A stretch of DNA of 64,000 nucleotides, from assembly GCA_027621915.1 (NCBI GenBank), contig JAQCAD010000002.1, positions 183,439-247,438 on the forward strand, in the 5' to 3' direction. Numbering within the stretch: position 1 is the stretch's first letter; each line of letters begins with the position of its first letter. The position numbers and the translations under genes were made by a program. Source of the stretch: Pseudomonadota bacterium (lineage in GTDB: Bacteria; Pseudomonadota; Gammaproteobacteria; Steroidobacterales; Woeseiaceae). The notes under the pieces were generated by a model. That model searched no databases, was not told the origin of the DNA, and worked only from the letters and a program-made list of their open reading frames with translations. Of the stretch, positions 48,333 through 56,424 are shown one piece after another.

Positions 48333-48401
48333 ATGAACGCAAAAATGAATGCCAAGCAGAACTGGTGGTGGCTGTCTCAAAGGGAGAGGGCGGCTGTCTA
48401 G
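48333..48401 (+). CDS. trpL: trp operon leader peptide with three tandem Trp codons
   Basis: A 22-codon ORF: MNAKMNAKQN, then three consecutive Trp codons (48363-48371), LSQRERAAV, TAG stop. Three TGG in a row in a short ORF just upstream of trpE is the signature of a transcription-attenuation leader. No good ribosome site precedes the ATG; the promoter position suggests initiation directly at a 5'-end AUG. A second in-frame ATG is at 48345. Ribosome stalling at the Trp codons under tryptophan shortage would leave the downstream G-rich arm free. Confidence 0.88.
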   Translation: MNAKMNAKQNWWWLSQRERAAV

Positions 48402-48467
48402 CGTTTAGCTAAGAAAATCAAACACCGAAAACCCGTCTCCACCGCGAAGTGAAGACGGGTTTTTTTT
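48383..48467 (+). terminator. trp attenuator: terminator with competing antiterminator
   Basis: Terminator: AAAACCCGTCT (48428-48438) pairs with AGACGGGTTTT (48453-48463) and is followed by T residues to 48467. Antiterminator: GGAGAGGG (48383-48390) can pair with CCCGTCTCC (48432-48440) with one bulged G, which would use up the 5' arm of the terminator. The GGAGAGGG arm lies inside trpL, after the Trp codons and before its stop, so a ribosome that reaches the stop covers it and lets the terminator form. This is the classical attenuation logic. Confidence 0.88.
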
Positions 48468-48538
48468 GGCCGCGACAAAAATGCCGGAAGCGGCGTTATC
48501 GCATGAATCGATCGGGATTGGTTTAATCCCCGGGACTA

Positions 48539-49936
48539 ATGACAAAGACGATGGAGCCACCTTTCGACATAGCAGCAGATCTCGACACGCCGGTATCGGC
48601 ATGGCTGAAGCTCGCCGGTCTGAAGCCGAGATACCTGCTGGAGAGCGTCGAGGGGGGCGAGCGTCTTGCGCGGTACTCTTTCCTTGGGTTTGGCGATGCC
48701 CTGGACCTTCGGCTCGACGACGCGGGTTTTCGTATCGGGGATGAAAAACGCGGGCATCCGGCAGACCGGCATGAATATCTGGACGCTCTGCGCTATGCGC
48801 TCGGGAAGGCGCCGCGCCCGCAACCGGAGGTCGAGGGCCTGCCATTTTCCGGTGGCCTGGTGGGTGTATCCGGCTACGATGTGGTGCGCTTGTTCGAGCG
48901 GCTGCCGCGAAAGACGAAGCCGCAGCGCGGTCTTCCGAGCGCGGCGTTTTGTGCGACGTCGTCCGTCCTCGTCTTTGATCACCTGACTCGACGCGTCGCA
49001 CTTTTGCATGATGGCACGCCTGCAGAGCGCGAAAGCCTGCGCAAGGATGTGATGCGCCTTTTGCGCGGGGCCATCCCGGCTAATGGCGCCGAAGTGATCG
49101 TTTCGCCTGCCGGGGCGGGTATGAAAAAAGGCGAGTTCGTCGATCGGGTGCTGGCCTGCAAGGAATACATTGCCGCCGGCGATATCTACCAGATCGTCAT
49201 TTCCGTGCTTTTTAAAGGTCGCAGCAGTGTGTCTCCGTTCGAGGTTTACCGCGCGCTTCGCTTGCTGAACCCGTCTCCTTACCTGTTTTTCTTTGACTTC
49301 GGTGAACTCAAAATCGCAGGGTCTTCTCCTGAAGCCCTGGTTCGTCTGCACGGCGGCAATGCGTCGTTACGGCCGATCGCAGGAACCCTGCCTCGCGGTG
49401 CGAGCCTCGAGGAAGACCTGCAAAACGAAAAAGACCTGCTCGCTGATCCCAAGGAATCCGCTGAGCACGTGATGCTTGTCGATCTTGCGCGCAATGATCT
49501 TGGCCGGGTGGCCACGCCCGGCAGCATTCATGTCGACCCCTATCGGTCGATCGAGCGTTACAGTCACGTTATGCACATTGTCAGCGGCGTGCAGGGGAAA
49601 CTGGCGCCGCAATTCGACGCCTTCGATCTGTTCGCCGCGAGTTTTCCGGCCGGTACGCTGGTTGGCGCGCCGAAAGTTCGTGCGATGGAAATCATCGAAG
49701 AGATGGAGACCACGGGTCGTGGACTGTATGCCGGCACGGCCGGTTACTTCGGCACATCCGGCGACATGGACCAGGCGATTACCATTCGTACGCTCGTCTT
49801 CAATGGTGACGAGTACAGCTTCCAGGCCGGAGCAGGAATCGTGGCAGACAGCGTGCCGGCGAAGGAGTACCAGGAAGTACTTGCCAAGAGCGCCATATTG
49901 CGACGCGCACTCGAAATCGCAGGAGAAGGGCTGTGA
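48539..49936 (+). CDS. trpE: Anthranilate synthase component I
   Basis: Makes anthranilate from chorismate with TrpG-supplied ammonia. 465 residues. The Trp feedback-binding LLESx10S motif is exact near residue 32 ([15 protein letters not shown]). Catalytic block: [58 protein letters not shown] and the Mg-binding Glu in [21 protein letters not shown] at 48539. So the gene is controlled at two levels: attenuation and predicted end-product inhibition. Overlaps trpG by four bases. Confidence 0.97.
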   Translation: MTKTMEPPFDIAADLDTPVSAWLKLAGLKPRYLLESVEGGERLARYSFLGFGDALDLRLDDAGFRIGDEKRGHPADRHEYLDALRYALGKAPRPQPEVEGLPFSGGLVGVSGYDVVRLFERLPRKTKPQRGLPSAAFCATSSVLVFDHLTRRVALLHDGTPAERESLRKDVMRLLRGAIPANGAEVIVSPAGAGMKKGEFVDRVLACKEYIAAGDIYQIVISVLFKGRSSVSPFEVYRALRLLNPSPYLFFFDFGELKIAGSSPEALVRLHGGNASLRPIAGTLPRGASLEEDLQNEKDLLADPKESAEHVMLVDLARNDLGRVATPGSIHVDPYRSIERYSHVMHIVSGVQGKLAPQFDAFDLFAASFPAGTLVGAPKVRAMEIIEEMETTGRGLYAGTAGYFGTSGDMDQAITIRTLVFNGDEYSFQAGAGIVADSVPAKEYQEVLAKSAILRRALEIAGEGL

Positions 49937-50520
49937 GCGACGTGCGCATACTGCTGATCGATAACTATGATTCGTTTACGTACAACCTCGTCCAGGCATT
50001 CGCAGCAAAAGGTGCCGCGGTCGCGGTGTACCGGAATGATGCCATCACGGTAGATGAAGCACTTGCACTGGATGTCACCCATCTTGTCATCTCGCCGGGC
50101 CCGGGACGACCGGAAAGCGCAGGCGTGTCGCTTGACATGATCGGTGCATTTGCCGGCAAGGTGCCGATGCTCGGCGTCTGCCTTGGACACCAGAGCCTGG
50201 TGCATTGCTATGGGGGTGAGATTGTTCGCGCTGACCGGCTGATGCATGGCAAGACATCCATCGTGACGCATGACAACAGCAAGTTATTCACCGGCATGTC
50301 GCAATCGTTCGAGGCGGGGCGCTACCATTCACTGTGTGCCGAGGAAGCGTCTTTACCCGACGAGTTTGTGATCACCGCGAAGACCAGCCGCGGAGAAATC
50401 ATGGGCGTGCGCCACAAATCCCTGCCATTGCACGGCGTGCAGTTTCACCCGGAAAGCGTGCTCACGCCGGAGGGTGACAAACTGATGTCGAATTTCATGC
50501 GGATGACCAACGATGGCTAG
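49933..50520 (+). CDS. trpG: Anthranilate synthase component II (glutamine amidotransferase)
   Basis: Class I glutamine amidotransferase of 195 residues that feeds ammonia to TrpE; in some bacteria the same subunit also serves PabB. N-terminus [16 protein letters not shown], oxyanion [11 protein letters not shown], nucleophile Cys in [11 protein letters not shown], and the His-Glu pair in [18 protein letters not shown] start with AGGAG upstream. Not fused to trpE or trpD. Overlaps trpD by eight bases. Confidence 0.97.
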   Translation: MSDVRILLIDNYDSFTYNLVQAFAAKGAAVAVYRNDAITVDEALALDVTHLVISPGPGRPESAGVSLDMIGAFAGKVPMLGVCLGHQSLVHCYGGEIVRADRLMHGKTSIVTHDNSKLFTGMSQSFEAGRYHSLCAEEASLPDEFVITAKTSRGEIMGVRHKSLPLHGVQFHPESVLTPEGDKLMSNFMRMTNDG

Positions 50521-51541
50521 GAACTATTCGACGGTACTCGATCAGCTGCTCAACGGAGTAGCACTTGGCGAGTCGGAGGCTTTTGACCTGATGCACGACC
50601 TGGCCGACGGCAGCATGGCGCCTGCCCTGGCCGGCGCTCTACTGGCAGCATTACGTGCGAAAGGCGAGACAGCAGACGAGATTCGCGGATTCGCCACCGC
50701 GATGCGCGAACTGGCGCGGAATCCCGCCATTCCGGATGGTGCGCCGACAGTTGATACGGTCGGGACTGGTGGTGACGGCTCCGGCAGCCTCAATCTTTCT
50801 ACCGGTGCAGGCTTGCTTGCCGCCGCCGCCGGTGCAAGGGTTGTGAAACACGGCAATCGCTCGATCTCGAGCAAGTCAGGCAGTGCGGATTTGCTTGAAG
50901 CACTGGGTATGCCGGTGCCGCTCGACGAGCAACGAAGCATCGAAAGCCTTGGCGCGCTGAACTTTACGTTTCTTTTTGCGCCCGCTTATCACCCGGCGAT
51001 GAAGGCAATCATGCCCGTTCGTGGCGCGCTCGGCGTGCGGACGGTTTTCAACCTGCTCGGTCCGCTCACTAATCCGGCAGCGCCCCCTTATCAACTCATC
51101 GGTGCCTACAGTCCGGAAGCTGCCAGGCTGATGGCCGACACGCTGTCCGGTATGCCGATCGAACGCGCGTTTGTCGTGCATGGTGAACCCGGCTGGGATG
51201 AGGCAAGCCCTGTCGGTGAGTTCATCCTGTATGACGTGCGGCCTGGCGCCGTCGTGGAAACACGGCGCGTCCCGGAAGATTACGGAATTGCCAGGTGCGC
51301 GCCGGAAGCACTTCGTGGCGCAGATGCTGCACACAACGCGAGGGAACTCGTTCGGGTGTTCGCCGGAGAGGACAAAGGTGCACATCGGGATGCGCTGGTG
51401 ATGGGTACGTCGCTTGTTCTTGAGGTCGTCGGTCTTGCAAATGATTTGTCGGAAGGCACAGCGATCGCGATCGACGCGATCGATAGCGGCAAGGCAGCCA
51501 GGTTTCTGGATGATTTCAGGATTCACTTCGCCGGTCGATGA
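50513..51541 (+). CDS. trpD: Anthranilate phosphoribosyltransferase
   Basis: Transfers phosphoribose from PRPP to anthranilate. 342 residues. PRPP loop [20 protein letters not shown] (about residues 80-99), [21 protein letters not shown] with the anthranilate-site residues, and the Mg-binding Asp-Glu in [21 protein letters not shown] inside the end of trpG; overlaps trpC by four bases. Confidence 0.97.
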   Translation: MARNYSTVLDQLLNGVALGESEAFDLMHDLADGSMAPALAGALLAALRAKGETADEIRGFATAMRELARNPAIPDGAPTVDTVGTGGDGSGSLNLSTGAGLLAAAAGARVVKHGNRSISSKSGSADLLEALGMPVPLDEQRSIESLGALNFTFLFAPAYHPAMKAIMPVRGALGVRTVFNLLGPLTNPAAPPYQLIGAYSPEAARLMADTLSGMPIERAFVVHGEPGWDEASPVGEFILYDVRPGAVVETRRVPEDYGIARCAPEALRGADAAHNARELVRVFAGEDKGAHRDALVMGTSLVLEVVGLANDLSEGTAIAIDAIDSGKAARFLDDFRIHFAGR

Positions 51542-52353
51542 GCGACTTTCTCGAAAAAATGGCGACCTTGAGCGCGGCGCGAGCGGCTTCGGTCAATCGC
51601 ACATTCACATCCGAAAACCTCGATCGCCCTGTCTGCGCGCTTCGTCTCGATCGTTTTGACGTAATCGCCGAAATCAAGAACCGGTCCCCGGCGGAAGGCG
51701 AGCTCACCGGGAACGCCATCGCTCGTGCCGATCGCGCGCAACTTTATGTGGACGGTGGCGCCGCAGCGATCTCGGTTCTGACCGAGCCGGATCGATTCGA
51801 CGGTGCCCTTTCTCATCTCGAGGAAGTCGTCGCCATTGCGGCCGTGAATGATGTGCCGGTCCTTCGCAAGGACTTTCTTGTCGACACAGTGCAGATCCTG
51901 GAATCCAGGGCCGCAGGTGCCAGCGGAGTTCTGCTGATCGCGTCGATACTCGACGACAGGAAACTCTTGAGCATGCTCGACTGTGCATTCGAGCATGACC
52001 TGTTCGTATTGCTTGAGTCCTTCGAGGAGGGGGATCTGGATAGATCCGTGCAGGTATTGCGGCAGCCGAAATACAGCGAGCAGGCGGCGAGACAAAAGTT
52101 GCTCGTCGGCGTGAATACGCGAAACCTTCGCACGCTGGCGGTCGATCCGCTGCGCCTCCGAAAGTACGGCCCGCATCTTCCTGCCGGCGTGACCTGTGTG
52201 GCAGAAAGCGGCCAGTACACAGCAGAAGATGCGGCGAGCGCAGCTGAGTGGGGCTACCAGATGACGCTGGTTGGCACGGCGCTCATGCGATCCCCTGATC
52301 CGGCGAAACTGATCAGCGACATGCTGGCGGCAGGCCGCGACAAATCACCATGA
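51538..52353 (+). CDS. trpC: Indole-3-glycerol phosphate synthase
   Basis: TIM-barrel enzyme closing the indole ring. 271 residues. Catalytic Lys and phosphate site in VIAEIKNRSPAEGEL, VLRKDFLVDTVQI with the second Lys, LLESFEEGDL, GVNTRNLRTLAVD, and VAESGQYTAEDA. Some loop residues differ from the common form (NRSPAE for RASPSK, LLESF for LVEVH), but the catalytic Lys and Glu positions remain. Not fused to trpF, unlike E. coli. Confidence 0.95.
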   Translation: MSDFLEKMATLSAARAASVNRTFTSENLDRPVCALRLDRFDVIAEIKNRSPAEGELTGNAIARADRAQLYVDGGAAAISVLTEPDRFDGALSHLEEVVAIAAVNDVPVLRKDFLVDTVQILESRAAGASGVLLIASILDDRKLLSMLDCAFEHDLFVLLESFEEGDLDRSVQVLRQPKYSEQAARQKLLVGVNTRNLRTLAVDPLRLRKYGPHLPAGVTCVAESGQYTAEDAASAAEWGYQMTLVGTALMRSPDPAKLISDMLAAGRDKSP

Positions 52354-52393
52354 TCGCCACGAACAGTCATTTCGAAAAACAGGAAACGGTTCT

Positions 52394-53011
52394 TTGACGT
52401 TGCTGGTGAAAATCTGCGGTCTTGGCGATCAACGTGCCGTCTGCGCAGCGGTCGACGCCGGCGCTGATGCCGTAGGGTTTGTGTTCTTTGAAAAATCTCC
52501 GCGAAATATTACGCCTGAAGCGGCAGCGATAATCGCAGCAGAGGTGCCGGAAAATATATTGCGCGTGGCGGTCATGTTGCATCCGAAAAAAGAATTGTGG
52601 AACGAGGTAAGTGAAGCACTTAAACCGGATGTACTGCAGACTGACCATGGCGATTTCTCGTATCTTGATGTAGCCGATCACATTGCATGGTGGCCCGTGC
52701 TGCGGGAAGGACGTGTACCGCACGACGGTGCATTGCCTGCGACATTTGTTTACGAGGGAACGCGAAGTGGCCAGGGCCAGACAGTGAACTGGAGCATTGC
52801 CGCCGATATCGCGAGACGCGGACGCATGATTCTTGCAGGCGGCCTGACCATAGACAACGTCGCGGATGCGATTAACGAGGTAGCGCCATTTGGCGTTGAT
52901 GTGTCGAGTGCGGTCGAAGCCGCGCCCGGCAAAAAAGATGTTGCGAAGATCGCGGCGTTCGTTGCGGCTGCGAGAGCGGCTTACAAGCGTTCTGAAAAAG
53001 GGAAGAGATAA
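52394..53011 (+). CDS. trpF: Phosphoribosylanthranilate isomerase
   Basis: Amadori rearrangement step of tryptophan synthesis. 205 residues. Catalytic Cys in VKICGLGD, DAVGFVFFEKSPRNI, the catalytic Asp late in the barrel, and GVDVSSAVEAAPGKKD phosphate-binding end. Start is most likely TTG at 52394, with AGGA nine bases upstream; a GTG at 52406 is the alternative. The 40-base gap after trpC is the only real gap in the operon. Stop overlaps trpB by one base. Confidence 0.96.
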   Translation: MTLLVKICGLGDQRAVCAAVDAGADAVGFVFFEKSPRNITPEAAAIIAAEVPENILRVAVMLHPKKELWNEVSEALKPDVLQTDHGDFSYLDVADHIAWWPVLREGRVPHDGALPATFVYEGTRSGQGQTVNWSIAADIARRGRMILAGGLTIDNVADAINEVAPFGVDVSSAVEAAPGKKDVAKIAAFVAAARAAYKRSEKGKR

Positions 53012-54267
53012 TGACTGCTGTACTCGATGCCGATGAGGCAAGCGCATTGCTCGATGCGTCCATCGCCGGGACGCTTCCGGACAAGCGGGGTCGCTTTGGA
53101 CCTTTCGGCGGAAGATATGTCCCGGAAACGCTGGTGCCGGCTTTTGAACGGCTGGAACAGGGTATTGCCAGATACCTTCACACGGACGAATTCCAGGCCG
53201 AGTTCAAGTCTGAATTGAAAAACTGGGTCGGCCGGCCGACCGCGCTGACGTTCGCACCGCGATTATCCGCAAGATGGGGTGCTGAAGTCTGGTTGAAGCG
53301 CGAGGACCTCGCGCACACCGGCGCTCATAAGATTAACAATGCGATAGGGCAGGCATTACTCGCCAAACGGCTGGGGGCGAAAAAAATTATCGCGGAAACC
53401 GGCGCGGGTCAGCATGGCGTCGCCGCGGCTGCCGCATGCGCGCGGGTCGGGTTGCCGTGTCGCGTTTACATGGGCGCCGTGGATATCAAAAGGCAGGCGC
53501 CAAATGTGGATCGCATGTTGCGACTGGGGGCGGAAGTTTTTCCCGTCGAATCCGGCGACAAGACCTTGCGCGCGGCAATCGACGAAGCGCTGCGCGAATG
53601 GGTGACGGATCCCGCGAACACTTATTACCTGATCGGTTCGGCGGTCGGTGCACACCCGTACCCATACCTCGTGCGTGAACTGCAGTCAGTAATCGGTCGC
53701 GAAGCGCGCGAACAAATGATATCGATGGCGGGTGGGTTGCCCGATGTTGCGTTCGCGTGCGTCGGTGGTGGTTCGAACGCGATTGGACTTTTCTACCCCC
53801 TGCTTGGCGATCGGGACATTCAATTGATCGGTGTGGAAGCGGGAGGTACCGGCGACGGACTCGGGCAAAACGCAGCAACGCTTGCAACCGGAACACCCGG
53901 AGTCCTGCAGGGCAGTTATTCAATAATCCTGCAGGACGAAAACGGCAACGTGCAGGAAACGCATTCCATATCGGCCGGGCTGGATTACTCGGGCGTCGGG
54001 CCGGAACATGCATTTTTGCAGGCGGTAGGTCGGGTGACTTACGTGTCTGCCAGCGATAGCGAGGCGCTCGCCGCGCTGGAAGAGCTCTGTGAACTGGAGG
54101 GCATTCTCACGGCGCTTGAAACGGCACATGCCTACGCGGCGGCGAAGAAGTGGGCGAAAGATAATCCCGGCAAAAGGATATTGATCGGAAACTCCGGAAG
54201 AGGTGACAAGGACATGCCGACGCTCACCCAGTATCCAGTAAGGACGAATGCAAATGCTGCCTCATGA
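53011..54267 (+). CDS. trpB: Tryptophan synthase beta chain
   Basis: PLP enzyme condensing indole with serine. 418 residues, TrpB1 type. PLP Lys in LAHTGAHKINNAIGQALLAK, catalytic Glu in AETGAGQHGVAAA, phosphate cradle CVGGGSNAIGLF, and the monovalent cation/Ser region near the end (IGNSGRGDKDMPTL). Slightly long N-terminus (VLDADEASALLDASIAG) before FGPFGGRYVPETL. ATG with GGAAGAG upstream. Confidence 0.98.
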   Translation: MTAVLDADEASALLDASIAGTLPDKRGRFGPFGGRYVPETLVPAFERLEQGIARYLHTDEFQAEFKSELKNWVGRPTALTFAPRLSARWGAEVWLKREDLAHTGAHKINNAIGQALLAKRLGAKKIIAETGAGQHGVAAAAACARVGLPCRVYMGAVDIKRQAPNVDRMLRLGAEVFPVESGDKTLRAAIDEALREWVTDPANTYYLIGSAVGAHPYPYLVRELQSVIGREAREQMISMAGGLPDVAFACVGGGSNAIGLFYPLLGDRDIQLIGVEAGGTGDGLGQNAATLATGTPGVLQGSYSIILQDENGNVQETHSISAGLDYSGVGPEHAFLQAVGRVTYVSASDSEALAALEELCELEGILTALETAHAYAAAKKWAKDNPGKRILIGNSGRGDKDMPTLTQYPVRTNANAAS

Positions 54268-55021
54268 AAGAATAGGCGATGCGATCGCCAGGGCGAATAA
54301 GGAAGGGCGAACGGGCCTCGTGCCATTTATCACGGCAGGCTATCCGGATCCTGCCGAATTCATCAGGACACTAAAGGCGGTGGCTGCGGCCGGTGATGTG
54401 GTCGAGCTCGGCGTGCCTTTCTCCGATCCGATGGCAGATGGCATGACCATCCAGCGCTCCAGTTTTGTCGCGATCGAAAACGGGGTAACGCTGCGATGGA
54501 TTTTTGATCAGCTCGATGCTGCCGGCGGCAAGATCGAAACCCCGCTGGTGATGATGTCGTACCTGAATCCGTTGTTGTCGTTCGGTTACGAGAATCTCGC
54601 AAAGCGCGCGCGCGAAACCGGTGTGTGTGCGTTCATCGTGCCCGACCTGCCACTGGAGGAAAGCGACGATATCCGCGCGGCGCTGGAGGCTGAGGGGATT
54701 GGCCTTATTCAGCTTGTCACACCGGCAACACCGGATGCTCGACTACGGCTTCTCGCTGGCGCGTCCCGTGGATTCCTTTATGCCGTAACGATCACCGGCA
54801 TCACCGGTGGCGATGCCGGCCTGCCGGCTGATCTTGCGAGTTACCTCGACAAAGTCGCGTCGCTCTCGAATCTGCCCGTGTGTGCCGGGTTCGGTATCCG
54901 AACTGCGGAGGACGTAGTCAACGTGGGTAAGCACGTTGCCGGGGCGATCGTTGGATCTGCTCTCGTGGAAGTTCTGGAGCGGGGCGAAGATCCTGCCGCG
55001 TTTCTCAAGAGCCTGCGTTGA
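54248..55021 (+). CDS. trpA: Tryptophan synthase alpha chain
   Basis: Cleaves indole-glycerol phosphate to indole, passed to TrpB by tunnel. 257 residues. Catalytic Glu in VVELGVPFSDPMADG and catalytic Asp position occupied in the MMSYLNPLL region; phosphate loops GITGGDAGLP and CAGFGIRTAED; GSALVEVL at the end. ATG 20 bases inside trpB, with a second in-frame ATG two codons later. The tight overlap supports coupled alpha-beta synthesis. Confidence 0.96.
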   Translation: MQMLPHERIGDAIARANKEGRTGLVPFITAGYPDPAEFIRTLKAVAAAGDVVELGVPFSDPMADGMTIQRSSFVAIENGVTLRWIFDQLDAAGGKIETPLVMMSYLNPLLSFGYENLAKRARETGVCAFIVPDLPLEESDDIRAALEAEGIGLIQLVTPATPDARLRLLAGASRGFLYAVTITGITGGDAGLPADLASYLDKVASLSNLPVCAGFGIRTAEDVVNVGKHVAGAIVGSALVEVLERGEDPAAFLKSLR

Positions 55022-55326
55022 AGAAAGTCACCTCGTCCGATTCGCTGGTTACGATCAACCACTACAAAAATTTGCTGGAAAGCGAAGGAATTCCGGCTTT
55101 CCTCAGGAACGAGCATCTCGGTTCTATCGTCGGTGAAATGCCGTTTCAGGAAGTCTGGCCACAACTCTGGGTTCGCAATGACCTTGACTATGACCGGGCA
55201 GTACAACTCATCGACAGTCAGAAAACAGATGATGAGAGCCCCGGGAGCCCGTGGCGCTGCGCGCATTGCGGCACCGAAAACGAAGGTCAGTACGCGGCCT
55301 GCTGGCAGTGCAGCAAAGCGCAATAA
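55018..55326 (+). CDS. DUF2007-like protein with C-terminal zinc ribbon
   Basis: 102 residues. The N-terminal 65 residues (SLVTINHYKNLLESEGIPAF, VWPQLWVRNDLDYDRAVQLI) resemble the small DUF2007 'putative signal-transducing' fold. The C-terminus is a C4 zinc ribbon: WRCAHCGTENEGQYAACWQC. The TTG start lies in the trpA stop (TTGA), so it is probably translated from the trp mRNA. Role in tryptophan metabolism is unknown; it may simply be carried along. Confidence 0.75.
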   Translation: MKKVTSSDSLVTINHYKNLLESEGIPAFLRNEHLGSIVGEMPFQEVWPQLWVRNDLDYDRAVQLIDSQKTDDESPGSPWRCAHCGTENEGQYAACWQCSKAQ

Positions 55327-55330
55327 GAAC

Positions 55331-55554
55331 AATAAAGGGGTCCAATAAAGGGGTCGGATCCAATTTATCGCCGAAATAACGGATCCAATTTTCTATTTCG
55401 CACCTGACGATAAATTGGATCCGACCCCTTTATTGTTCTGGATCCGACCCCTTTATTGTTCTGGATCCGACCCCTTTATTGTTCTGGATCCGACCCCTTT
55501 ATTCGTAAATTGGATCCGACCCCTTTATTTGTAAATTGGATCCGACCCCTTTTC
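55331..55554. repeat. GGGGTCGGATCC repeat array with inverted arms
   Basis: Plus-orientation units AATAAAGGGGTC at 55331 and 55344 face six minus-orientation GGATCCGACCCCTTT units at about 55417, 55440, 55463, 55486, 55512 and 55538. The first three minus units are perfect 23-base tandem repeats; the next two have a 26-base period. 55344-55370 and 55408-55434 are a perfect 27-base inverted repeat around a 37-base loop. The array fills the gap between two convergent genes and ends exactly at the EAL-gene stop codon. No spacers, so not a CRISPR array. Confidence 0.92.
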
Positions 55555-56424
55555 TTAGGGGGCGCTTCGGGACAGGAGTCTCGTCCCGGCTATTTCGCTG
55601 CGCAGTATCCTGGATACCTTATCCGCCTGCATGGGACGGCTGATCAGGAACCCCTGCGCAAGATCACAATTACAGCTTCTAAGGAATTCCAGTTGCGGAA
55701 TTGTTTCGACGCCTTCGGCTGCTACTTCGATGTCGAGACCACGCGCCATCGCAATTGCTGCGCGAATAATTCTCTGGTGGCTGCCATTGACCTCCACGTC
55801 CTGAATCAATGACTGGTCAAGGACAAAACTGTCTATCACACCCGTATCGAGCGAACTGAACGATACGTCCCGCGTACCGAAGTGATCGAGCGATAACCTG
55901 ACGCCGAGTTTTCGCAAGCCGTGCAGCGTTTCAAGCTCGGCAGAACGTTGTCTTACGATTTCGCCGTCACCGATTTCGAATTCGAGGCAGCCTGAATCGA
56001 GCGCGTTGTTAGCGATGGCTTTGGCGACCGTCTCTACCAGGCGGCCGTGTTTCAATTGTTGCTGCGACAGGTTGATCGCCAGTGAAAGATCCGGTAATTC
56101 AAACTTTTGCTGCCACGATGCAAGCTGCTGGCACGCTGTATTGATGACCCATTCGCCGGCGGAGTGGATCAGCCCGCTGCTTTCAAGAATCGAAAGAAAC
56201 CGGGCGGGCGGCAACAGTCCGAATCGCGGGTGTTGCCAGCGAAGCAGCGCTTCGAGACCTATCAACCTGCCACTGCCAACATCAATTCTCGGCTGGTAGT
56301 GCAAGACAAACTCGTTTCTGACCAGCGCATGACGCAAGCCGATCTCAAGTTCCTCGCGTTGTTCGAGTTTCGTATTAAGCGAGCTGGAGTAATATTGAAA
56401 GCGGCCGCCGCCACGATTTTTTGC
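55555..56424 (-). pseudogene. EAL-domain half of an amber-interrupted GGDEF-EAL gene
   Basis: This stretch continues the GGDEF gene in the same frame right after a TAG. It opens AKNRGGGRFQYYSSSLNTKL, the normal GGDEF-EAL linker, then an EAL phosphodiesterase-like domain. LEALLRW and AEGVET are intact, but LELEITE is LEFEIGD, DDFGTG is DHFGTR and the KIDRSFV Lys is lost (VLDQSLI), so cyclic-di-GMP hydrolysis is doubtful. Separate translation from an in-frame TTG at 56337 is possible but has no strong ribosome site. The stop abuts the repeat array, which may have replaced the original C-terminus. Confidence 0.75.

Noticed and set aside
55417..55554. Possible CRISPR array
   Set aside because: The units are directly adjacent with no unique spacers, and no cas gene is near; it belongs to the GGGGTC repeat family.
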